Positions 11,701 to 23,700 of a stretch of 64,000 bases of DNA are shown here, piece by piece (the stretch's first letter is position 1; each line of letters starts with the position of its first letter). Where the stretch lies: the NCBI RefSeq assembly GCF_037126465.1, contig NC_088207.1:40732143-40796142 (forward strand), written 5' to 3'. The notes beneath the pieces were generated by a model. That model did not search any database, was not told the DNA's origin, and saw only the letters and a program-made list of their open reading frames with translations. The translations under genes and the position numbers were made by a program. This DNA is from Ornithodoros turicata (lineage: Eukaryota; Arthropoda; Arachnida; Ixodida; Argasidae).

Positions 11701-14700
11701 GGCGATTCCACAAGAATATAGTATTTCTCTTACCTTTCAGCACGACCAACGTATCGTCCACAGAGACATCAAGGGTGATAATGTTCTGGTTAACACTTAC
11801 ACTGGAGGACTCAAGATAACCGATTTTGGCACATCAAAGCGGCTTGCAGGCATCAATCCAGTGACAGAAACATTTGCAGGTATGAGGCCATGCCTCAAAT
11901 ATGTCTGCAGAAGCATATGCGGTGCGTGACAAAAATTTAGATACCAGCTTTACCCAAGGAACATTACAGGACAATGTGGATGGCAGCTTTAGCATCGGCA
12001 AAGCGCATGATGTGGACAGAAAATTGTTGCTATACATTACTGGACACAGTATGGGATGCACAGCCTCAGAATAACATAACCCAGTAATCCACTCATTGTT
12101 ACCCAGCTTATTGAGGAAAGATTATATGTTTATGAGTCTTTGAACATAATTCTCCTTGAGCATGTGCAGCAGAGGCGTAGAGTTTTCATTTTCCCAGGGG
12201 GGGCAAGGGCGCACCGCGAAATAAATACTCTCGCGGGGGGGGGGGGGGGGGGGATATGTTTATTAAGAAAAAATAGAAAGGTAAACCAGATGGATGTTGG
12301 TGTGTTATTCAAAAAAAAAAAGAGTGAAATGGGGAAGACAAAAAAGGCAAAGGAAAAAGAAAGCAAAAGAAAACAAAAAGACTGAAAGAAAAGGAAAAGA
12401 AAAATGAAGAACACAAAACTAAAGCTGAAGAATCACACACTCTGATGGGATCTTATGATGTATGCAGAACTGGTATAGAAATAAGAGGAAGGAAGAACAG
12501 AAAAAAAAGAAAAAACAGAGAACGTAAACAGTGAACATGTGCACAACTGAAGGCATTACGCCTTTGAAAACTGAGTGCAAGAGGAACAAAATGCATTGAA
12601 TCCTCGGTGTTTGACCCGAAATGCGCGCAATGTTATGAATATGGTCAATGAAATGGAGCAGCGGGAGTTGAACCCGCTCCCAACGAATATGCGTTCCGAA
12701 GATTCTACCGTTACACCTCACTGGCAGCTGCTGGTACCTTTTCGACTGCTTCGTTTCATTGATCTTATTGCTTTGGGCGAAATTCAAGCTATGTGTTCTG
12801 TCATCCTCTGTGTTTCTTCGCCTCACCTTCTACTGTGATAATGAGTATGGTGGGCGGATACATATTTTACGAATTGCAAGATACATTTTTGGGGTGGTTC
12901 CTCTTTGCTCTTTTGACCCGGGTGCGCCGAGCCCCAAAGGTTGGTGTCAGTCTCTTAGCGGGACTTCCCGAGGGAGGCGGCGCCCCCCCTAGTTCATGTT
13001 CCGGGGGGGCAAGGGCCCCCGCGCCCCCCCGCAGTCGGCGCCTATGATGTGCAGTATGTCGCCACACAATTAGGCTGGCACATCTTACATGTAAATTTAC
13101 TGCAATTACCTGAACACAACATCTCGTTCAGTGAAAGCCGAAGCTGTGGAAATGTCGATGTAATAATAATTTTGGGCTCCCTGTAGTATGATCAACGACA
13201 ATTGCATTATTACCTGCATATTACATCAGTCTTTCATCAATAAATCAATTAAATTTAGAATGCATTTATGCACCTGAATGAGTGTATCCTTGCTATTGCA
13301 TCACATACATCCTTGTTGTCGACGTACAGTACCTAAACTTCTATGCAGTGTTTGCCTCATATAAGACATATTCATGTAAGTCATTTGTTAATTATGTCTA
13401 CTCTTACATGAATATGTTTCATAATTAACAAATGAAGATGAATAAACACATAAATTATGTCATGCACATGTAAAAAAATGCACAAAAAGGGCTGAGCTCA
13501 CAGAGCATTTTACAGCCAGTGAGCACACACTTTGCACCGATAATGTGTCTCATTACATGAGGAAAGGAGGTTAGGAGTAGAAAATTTTTCTGAAAGCTGC
13601 TATATTAAGACTGACATCTGCCAGAGTGCTGCCTACAACTGAATTGTGGAATTGTTCCAGGAACATTTCAGTACATGGCACCAGAAGTTATTGACAATGG
13701 ACAGAGAGGCTATGGTCCCCCGGTGAGTATTGTTCATTCTAGCTGCACCAGCTCGTACAGTGCAACCCTGTTAATTTAGACTCAAAGGCAACTGAAGATT
13801 TGTTGTTCGAATAAAGCCAAGTTCAAACTAAGGGGAGCCACTCTGAATGAGGGTTTGACACAGTGACAGCACATACTAGCTGCGTCACAGACGCGTTATG
13901 GCTCACTAGGCCTTGCCGCACGTTTGTGGTCACGCAATGGAGGATATATAAGAAGCTCATTTTTTCCAGAATGTTTATTTGAGCGAGCATATAAACAGCT
14001 CAGCGCAGAAAATAATCTTTTACACACTTGCATTCGTTCCTTCAGCTGCGACCCTACAAACGTTGTATGTGATGTTAAGCTCAAACCCACTCGTGAATCC
14101 CACACATGCGAATATCACCAACCCATATTGAGAAAATATTGAATTGCTGCATGTTTCGTGGATGTGTAGTCAGCACGAAATAGTGAGGCTTGCTTGCTTA
14201 CTTTGCAGACGAGAAGTAAGCGGGATCATTCCATGCAGGTTGCGCGTACGTGCACCATTAAGGCGATGTGTTCCTTTGCTCCCGTTTACTGTTGCTTTTA
14301 TAAGAAATTGAGTATATATTAGAAAATTCAATATTTGTTTAATAATGTGATAATATCTTACTTTCTTTAGTTATAAGAAAATTTAATATTCAATAGGTAA
14401 AGGTATCTCTATGACGAAAACCCGAGACTGGGAAAAAGACGAAAAACAGACGACACAACACAAAGTCTCAATAGACTTTGACTTTGAATGACTGACTGAG
14501 ACTTTGTGTTGTGTCGTCTGTTTTTCGTCTTTTTCCCAGTCTCGGGTTTTCGTCATGGATCTTAGCCACCAGCTCGCTTGCTTTTTAACCATTTTATAAG
14601 GTATCTCTGACACACCAGGCAGCGCATGGCCTGCACTTCCAAGCAGCGAGCATGCCCGGGCAGCCACATTTGAAGAAACCGTTGCACACATGCATATTTT

Positions 14701-17700
14701 TGAATTACTGATGTTTTCCCTCATAGGCATGTACATGACTTTATCAAGACCTGATCGTCAGTTTGGATTAAGAAATTTCGGATTAACAAGATTGCACTGT
14801 ATTTTGGTTTCTGTTGTCATATCTTGTTTGTTTATCCTGGTTCTAGCCATTGGTTTATCTTTTTGCGAGCACTGTACATTAAGTAGCACTTAATGTGGCT
14901 AATGGGCCCTTACTTTAGATCATTCTGCACTACGGTAAACACTAATGTTTAGGAACCCCATTTTTCATTTTTTAAATTCTAATGAGTAATGGAGTGCAAC
15001 AAGAATATGTCATTGTCAATCCATTTTAGGCAGACATTTGGTCACTGGGCTGCACAGTCGTTGAGATGGCCACAGGACAGACTCCATTTATAGAGGTATG
15101 CATGCCCTACTCGAAGGCTTTTTCGGTTTTTATTATCTCAATTTTTATATTTTTATAGTTGTACCATGAAAACTCATTTGCATTTGCTGGTGATAACTAG
15201 ATAATGTCTTTAAGTTTAGATAACAATACTATCTTGAGATGTGGTGTTCTTTGTGGTATCTTTTACAAATCGGTTCATGACATTGTTTCACTCTCTCGTG
15301 TCACGGGTGTAATTATTTGCCTCAAAACGCTTTTTGACATTACTGCTTTAAATGGAAAAGTCCCCCAATATAAGTACTAGACTAGTTTATCTATTTGTCA
15401 CAGACACAATCTAGGTTTCATACTCACAAAATGCCATGTTATTTTTGCCTAGACTCATTTATCGATTTTCCAGATCCTGTGAACTTACGCACAAATCATT
15501 CTTTTATACATTGGATGCATACATAGCATGCATACTAACCCCCCCTGCCCCCCCCCCCCCCACTCCTCTCTCCATCTGTCCACTCATAGCCACAGTTGCT
15601 TTGTGGTGCTAACATGAAATATAAAACAAAAATATTTTACAAGACACCTACCGCGGTAATATGCAAAGTTTCCTGAAGAGGAAGCAAGCTTGTTTGCATC
15701 ATTATTGTGCTCTGTCGTTCAGCTGTGCTAAAAGCCAACAGAGCTAATAAAATATACACCTTCGGAAATGCTCATATTCTGTAGAGTTCATTTTGAAAGG
15801 AACACTCGGCTGTGTGCTCTTTTTGCATTCACTGAGAAGAGTTGCTATTCCAACAAGTGTAAAGTTCTCTGTTGGTGTCTCTTAGCTTGGCTCACCGCAA
15901 GCCGCAATGTTCAAAGTTGGCTGCTTCAAGATCCACCCAGAGATCCCAGAATGCCTTTCTGAAAAAGCACAAAAATTCATAAAGAGGTACGCTCTCCATA
16001 CAGCAATATAAAGTATATTGACGTGTTTCGTGTACATTTCAACTCTAATCTCGAATAACTTGTGGTCATCGTTTACAATTAGGTGCTTTGAACCTGATCC
16101 TGCAAAGCGGGCAACAGCTGCAGCACTTTTGGAGGACCCCTTCCTGACAGAGTAAGTTTCACTCTGTTTTGCCGCAAAGCATTGTGCAGAGTGCTACAGG
16201 CTACGTAGTTGTCATAGTTGACGTTCCTTGTGTGGTAGTTGCACTAAAGCTGAGATCAGTGTTGATTGTTAAAGTATGTTGCACGATTTATGTGCAGCAT
16301 GAACAGAAAGAAGAAGCCACGCCCACCAGCACCTGACTTCAGTCGAAGCATTTCCGGTAAAGTGTGCACAAATCAACAGAGAAGGAGTTTAATTTCTCCT
16401 CATCCATTTCACAGCACACAAAACAAGATGTATTAGTGAATGTGGAGTAGCAAACATATATATATGTATCACTACGGCCCGGAAATTTAGGCACTAAAAA
16501 CGACGGAAATAGGCTGGCGTTTAGGCCCTCAAAAAGCACCAAAATAGGCAATAAAATGCAAAAATAGGCACGTTAATCTCGTACGCCCTTTTCCTTTTGC
16601 TTTGACTTCTGGTACACGAATGCTGAGGCGGCCGGGAACCACGCTATGTTGAATAATACTTTTAGTTTTCCGCTCTCGAAGATATTGAAAAGCCAAGGAA
16701 GAGCAAACCTTTTGATCAAATATGCATGAATAGTTCATTTTGGCAAACCAAGGTACTGAAGGAAAACAGAAAAAAAAGAAACAAAAGGCGCAAACACGCA
16801 GAAATGAAAAGCAAAATGCAGCATTCAGCATTAGCCTGAAAGGCGCTCTCACTTGCATCTCTAAAGAAAGGCTGTTACATTACTTTGCAATGCTAAAAAA
16901 AAGGCCACAATTCAATAGAGTCGATAAAAGGCATGCAACCCGGAAAATGACGCGTTTAGGCATTTATAGGTAAATGCCTAAAACTCCACTCCCTATACAG
17001 TATATCAGAAATCCACCTCCTCAATACCTTGATATTGCATTGATGGTGGTATTCATAGCAGCTTGTTGCTATTACAGTCGAGCCCGTTTATTGCGATCTT
17101 CGATAGAACGATAACTCCGATATTGCGATCGAATTGTTGGTTCCCGTCAGCTCTCCCATTGAACTACATGTAAACAAAACATCGATATAACGATCGCCGC
17201 GAAAGCGCTTGCTCGCATATAGCGATCGGAATCCTCCCGGCGGCCGGTAAAACGCGTGAAAATTAGAAAGCAAGATTGCACCATTCCACTGAAAACAAAT
17301 TACACTGGCATTTTCAAGAGCCTTCGCCTCCATGCCCGCTAAAGTGAGAACGCAGAGCGCTTCTCCGCGCATGACTGACGGGGATTAGATGCGTGCGTTG
17401 CAAGGCACGCGACTTCGAAAGGGCGGAAGAAGCTCGCGAGAAGTAGAGGAGGTTGCTCCCTCTCCACATCGTTCTCTCGTGCTCTCGTCCTCTCGTCTTC
17501 AAGCTTTTCCTCTTCTTTTGCTGCGTGTTTGCTACGATGGCGTCCGCGGTTTCGAGACGCTTTTTGACGGGGAAAGACGCGTGGCTCGACCCTATAAGTT
17601 ACATGCGCTCTGCGGGTTTCGTACTGGTGCAAAACCGCGTTGTGAAGTGCCGCGGCTTCGAAAACGTGTATTGGCAGAGCGCTGCGTGTCACCACCCAAA

Positions 17701-20700
17701 CACGCGTCGACGGATTTTCCGTGACTGAAGCGCATTCGGATGGGCCTCGCAGTCCCGATCGTGAGAATGATGATGACTACGGCATTGGAAGACGAGCAAT
17801 GAATGAGGTCGTCAATCGCAAAAGGTGCGGCGCCTCACAAGATATCGGCGGTTATGTTATCAAAAGCTTTGGACGCACAGCTGAGTCAGCTAGATCATAG
17901 GCGCCGACTGCGGGGGGGCGCGGGGGCCCTTGCCCCCCCGAAACATGAACTAGGGGGGGCGCCGCCTCCCCCGGGAAGTCCCGCTAAGAGACTGACACCA
18001 ACCTTCGGGGCTCGGCGCGCCCGGGTCAAAAGAGCGAAGAGGAACCAACCCCAAAAATTCGTAAAATATGTATCAGCCCACCATTCTCATTATCACAGTA
18101 GAAGGTGAGGCGAAGAAACACAGAGAATGACAAAACACATAGCTTGAATTTCGCCCAAAGCAATCAGATCAATGAAACGAAGCAGTCGAAAAGGTACCAG
18201 CAGCTGCCAGTGAGGTGTAACGGTAGAATCTTCGGAACGCATATTCGTTGGGAGCGGGTTCAGCTCCCGCTGCTCCATTTCATTGACCATATTCATAACA
18301 TTGCGCGCATTTCGGGTCAAACACCGATGATTCAATGCATGTTGTTCCTTTTGCACTCAGTTTTCAAAGGCGTAATGCCTTCAGTTGTGCACATGTTCAC
18401 TGTTTACGTTCTCTGTGTTTTTTCTTTTTCTTTTTTTTCTGTTCTTCCTTCCTCTTATTTCTATACCAGTTCTGCATACATCATAAGATCCCACCAGAGT
18501 GTGTGATTCTTCAGCTTTAGTTTTGTGTTCTTCATTTTTCTTTTCCCTGTCTTTCCGTCTTTTTGTTTTCTGTTGCTTTTTTTTTCTTTGCCTTTTTTGT
18601 CTTCCCCATTTCACTTTTTTTGGAATAACACACCGGCATCCATCTGGTTTACCTTTCTTTTTTTTCTTAATAAACATATCCCCCCCCCCTGCGAGAGTAC
18701 TTATTTCGCGGTGCGCCCTTGCCCCCCCTGGGAAAATGAAAACTCTCCGCCTCTGAGCTAGATAAAATGCTTCTGTGCTCCCAACAAACGCGCATGTTCA
18801 GCGGCGTTCTACTTGTGGCGATCGACTTCGTTTGCGCGAACCCGAGCGGCAATTTCTCGAAAGCTCGTTTCTAACGGTACTCTGATATAACGATCAGATT
18901 TCGCGTTCTCGTCAATATCGTTATAAACGGGCTCGACTGTATTTTTCTTTCTTTCTTTTTTTCCCAGTTCCAGCAGACCGAGCAGTAAGGTTGGAGAAAC
19001 CAGAGAAAGTGTCTCGATTTGCAAGCACTGGCGAAGATGGGTGAGCAACATTGATATGTTCATTTGTTACAAAAATGTTGCTGGGATGTCATACTTGCAA
19101 GCATCATTTGCCTTTTCCATAATTTCCCCTACAATAGCTGCTCCCACTGCTGGGACAGGCAATCTCATTTCATCGTTTCTAGTTTTACTTTCTAACCCTT
19201 CCACTTGCCAGCATGCACTCCAGTGACATAACCTGAAAGGCAAACTTTCATCTATCTAGAAAGGACACACAGGTCAAAATTCTGAAACCTGGATTGGTTC
19301 AATATAGCAGTGATGAATTGATCAATTATTACCCGACTTGTCAGAGTGGAATTCTGGCTACGTCTTTCTGCAATGCCTATTATTACCATAGTGATCAGAG
19401 CAGCTCAGAGTGTCCATGCCAAGATGGGGAGCAACCAAGCTGTGGCTAGCACACAAAGATACAAAAATATAAATCCATCAGCATCTAGCAACATAAAATA
19501 TAAGGTGCCTTTGTTGAGTTCTTTGATGACTTGGGTACTTGTTTTCGAGACAGCTATAAGCGGTGGTTGTGCCACGCACATTCTTAACACTGATGGGCTC
19601 TGGAATTCATTAGTCTGATGCAATGTCAAAGTGATGCCATTAAGAACGTGGTATGCCTTGTGTGATTTCACTGGCCACATTATGGCTAACACTTAACACC
19701 AGCAGAACGACCAAATTGATGCCTGAGCAGTGGGAGGTAGCAGGGTCAAGCCCCGGCACCGACTGTCCTGTTTGAGATTTTCCCTGGGTGTTCAGGAAAT
19801 TTTTTGAGCCAGTTGTGGGCACAGTTGCCCTGAAGCTTTTCGCGTACTAATCCCAGTTGTCCCACTCCTCCCTGCTGCCATATCTCCCTCTGCTGACGTC
19901 TTCACAGCACCCTGGCCAGAGTTGCGCTTTGGTGTGAACATGGAGTAAAAGGATGAACACTAATCTACTAATGCGAGCCTAACCTGCTCTTCATCGGAGC
20001 TGCGTGAAAAATGATTTCTCACATTTTTTAGATATCAAACGGAATTCCGGCGTTGCTGTTCACCATCTTTTACTAGTATTCCTTGTTGCATTTACATGGT
20101 ATACGAACCAGTAACATAAAGTGCCACATATTAAGTCACTTCCTTACCCTTCTAAAGTCATGCATCAGAGTTTTTAATACATTACAAAAAGAATATGAGC
20201 CAAGTTTGTGCAATGCATTTGTGAAGACGTGTGGCGTCTGCTTCAGTTACGTTACGATTCACTCGTTTTGAATACTCAGTTTGTTGCTTCTGGTTTGCCT
20301 TGCAATGCATGGCATGCACATGCTAATCTTCTGTTTTTGCTTTGTTTCCTTTCCCTTCCTATGTAACTTGTCTCTTGTCTCAGGACGTCATTTCTTCTTA
20401 GCGCCACAGTGGCTGCCACAAGCCCGTCGGATGCGATACCGAGGTCTCCGTCTACGTTTTCATTTAGGTATGGCAAAAGCTTTTTTTTTTTTCACATTAT
20501 TTGCTGAGCCTGGCTGTCCTAACCCGATATGAAAATTCATTTTTGAGCATGTACCCACCCACCCTCAGTAATCGTACTGCCTACATCCAGACGCCCAAAT
20601 GGCCGATAAAAAATTATCACTTTCTTCACCTTTAGAGATTATCTACATGTATAAAGCACTAATTTAATCAATGGAATGGACCACCACCTTGATGTTAATT

Positions 20701-23700
20701 ATTAGAATCACCTTATAGCGTGATTGCATGAATGTGTCATCTTTGTTTCCTGAGCTGTACTGTTCAGTAACGGAATAGTAGCGGCCCGTTGGTAGTACAG
20801 GGAACTCTATTATGAACTCTATTTTATCAGTTTAAGATGACATGCTGCAGTGTATACATAGGGCAAACTGGTCGGTGTATAAACATCCGCCTTCTGGAAC
20901 ATCAAAGAAGTTTATATAGTTGTTTACCTACACCGTTGAAACAACATGTCACCAGGTGCGGTTGCAGGAACGTAAAATTTTGTACAAGGCGGGGAATGGG
21001 ATAAAAAGAGTTGATAGAGGCAGTGTTTATCAAGAACGACGATAACTGCATAAGCGCGCAAGCTATCGCGGTGACGGGAAAGCAGGTGGAACTGATAAGG
21101 AACTAGATATGGCAGCTTCATCGAGTGTATATAAATAAGTGTTGAGTGTTAGGTAAAACTCGTTGTAAGCGAGTGCTTGCTGAGTTTGTCTGTTTCTGTG
21201 TTGTGTGTGCCGTTCTCTGCACCCTATTACGAATATTTACAGCTCTTCATGGTGCATTATTATACCTACTTGCGCACCTTTGTTGCGCTCTTGACCACGT
21301 TGCTCACTTTTGAAGCTCTGTCTCACCAACCCACCTGCATCCACTGCTTTTAGTACTGAAGTTGCTTTGCTGAATATTAACGCTTTGTGTTGCTCCTGCT
21401 TTGCTGTCGTACAATCGAAGTTCAGAGACGTCTGAAACGGGGATGCGTCGCTGCAGTTCCGGACTCTTGAGTCCCCCTGTTGAAAGTCCTGGAACAGACC
21501 AAGAACAGGGAGGTTTCTACTTGTTGAAAAAGGATTCCCAGCGGCGGCAAACAATAGTGCGTGTTCTGGAAGAGGATGCTGATCAGGTAGGCAGCACAGG
21601 GCTTCATATATCGTAAACGATTATGTCAAAACCTGATTTTCAGCAATAGCCCTGATGTCAAATTTGTTACGTTTTATATGTGCATGGAATAACATGATTT
21701 TACCTTCGTACTGTGCCAGGTAAATCTTGCTATCTAAGGTTCTTTCATAGACTGCTAACCCTGAAAGAAATATGGTACTATACCCTTAAACTTTTGCATG
21801 TGGTGCATCACAAAATGGTGCTCCGCTTATTCTTAGAAGTAGAAAACTATCTGAGCATTTATACGGTACAAAAACTAAAATACGGTATAAGAGTTTGCAC
21901 TCTTATACTTAAGTGCTTATAAATTGTTCGGAACACAGCATAATCGTCCACTTTCTCTTTCGTTTCAGATTCTGGATATATGGTCTGGCAAATTGCAGCA
22001 TGATGTGCCTGACCTGCTTATAACGAAAGTAAGTGTCTTTTTCGAAGTGAATGCTTTATTTGCTTCGCTCTCTTTTTGCTGACTGATTTCTCCAAATGTC
22101 CTTGTTGATGTACAAGGTACAGCTTAAAGTGCAAGCAGGTACTGTGAAGCATGACTGTGTTGACTCATATCTTTTATTACTGTGCAGGAACAACTTCAAG
22201 CCATCTTACATGGCCTTAAAGGTTACATAAGCGAGCCAAATAAGGCCTCTCTTCAACACATAATAGGTGAGTGCTTGGTGCTGGCCAATTGCTTGCTCAG
22301 CTGAGTTCTGGTACAGTGAAGCCTCGTTTAGTGCGTACCTGGCCGGGAACGCGAAAAAACTACGTACTAACCGGTAGTACGGTTTAACCGAAATCATGAA
22401 ATATTGCTCGCTTACCTGCGCGGTTGAAGCAAACAGGTCGAGCACAGCACAAAAAAGCATAGCACATGGGCATTTATTCGATTTCCACAAGGAAGTCGGT
22501 GATTTTAGCTTGACGCCGAGGTTGCCTTGCGTCGATCGCCACCTTTTCGAACGCGCCGAGCCCACTGCCGAGCTCCTCGAGGAGTCCCCTCCTTACGGCA
22601 AACTGCCGCACAATTTCCAATGCCTGCGCAGCTTCTGCAACTGACGGGCCTTCCGAATCTTCAATCTCTCCTCTGTCGTCCTCGTCGTTGTCTGTATCAC
22701 CACTTGCGGCGGACGACGACTCACTTATCACAGAGGCGACAATCTCACTGTCCGACCAGTCGGGACACGTTTCCACGCCGTTATCAATGTCCCGGAACAC
22801 ATCGAACTGCACACTGTCTGCAGCACCCTGGCGCTCCAGCAACTCCGAAAGAATGCCTTCACATTCGTCGTCGGCGTTGTCCTCCTCACTGTCCTCACCC
22901 TGGACTGTGCTGTCCGTGCACACCATGAACCCTGCACGTCGGAAGCAGTTCGGAACTGTCGAAGGTTCCACCTGCTGCCACGAATGCTGTGGCAAATGAA
23001 CTGCGCCGAGGAGATCAATTGTGTAGGTCTTGTCATTTTCCATCGCCAGCAGGATCCTGCGCATGATATTTTTCCTGTAGATTTGCTTCACGGAGCGAAA
23101 CGCCCCTTGATCCAGGGGCTGAACAATCGCAGTCGTGTTGGGGGGCCAGGAAGGCCAACTCCACGGACGTCAAGTTCTCCAGCTGGGCATGGGACGATGC
23201 ATTGTCCAGCATTATGACTGAGACCCTTCGTTTTCCGCGACTCCGTGATTCCGCGGAATTCGGAATTAATCGCGGAATCCTTCGTTTGGCACAGAGTTTC
23301 ACGGAATCCTTTATTTTTAAGGGTGTGCGGATATTAGAGTTCTCAAATTCGAGTCGAATATCAATCACTCGAAGTATCCGATTCGCGAATTGAAATACCC
23401 AATATTCGGGTTTCCGGATAATTTGACTATTCGCCGAATACGAACGACAACTCCTGAAAGTGGGCTTCACCTGACGCTTCCCTGCATGAGGTGAAGCCGC
23501 CCCTACAAAATTGAAGCCTGCTTTACGAAATTGTTTATGCTGCAGGACAAAACAGACAGATTGTAGTTTAACTTAAATAACATTAGCCCAAGTTTATTGT
23601 GTATACTTCACCTGAGGAATGGGCGGTGTCCCTCCCGTATGCAGTTTAGCGGTAGCAGTGGCAGATTTTGATTTGATATCTGGGAGGTTGGCTTCACGAT

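Larger units (their letters stand above)
17075..18939. mobile_element. TA-flanked Tc1/mariner-superfamily element, interrupted
   Basis: The left end CAGTCGAGCCCGTTTATTGC and right end ATAAACGGGCTCGACTG are inverted copies bordered by TA. An hAT-type element occupies 17896-18755, so the original unit was about 1.0 kb. Subterminal CGATA words repeat near both ends. No intact transposase is visible; short frames around 17520-17880 are unassigned. It sits in ASK intron 21. Confidence 0.85.

Noticed and set aside
12655..12727. Functional tRNA gene
   Set aside because: T-stem and B-box are good, but the acceptor stem does not pair and the block is repeated inside a transposon copy.
12140..13067. 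Several 66-135 codon frames on both strands
   Set aside because: They lie within hAT-type copy A, are low in complexity, and have inverted equivalents in copy B (18093-18852).
17339..17728. Frames of 91-118 codons with Arg-rich translation
   Set aside because: They lie inside the TA-flanked element. Neither strand matches a transposase or host protein I recognise.
22527..22999. Plus-strand frames of 103-133 codons
   Set aside because: They are antisense to the acidic tail of the Tigger transposase.
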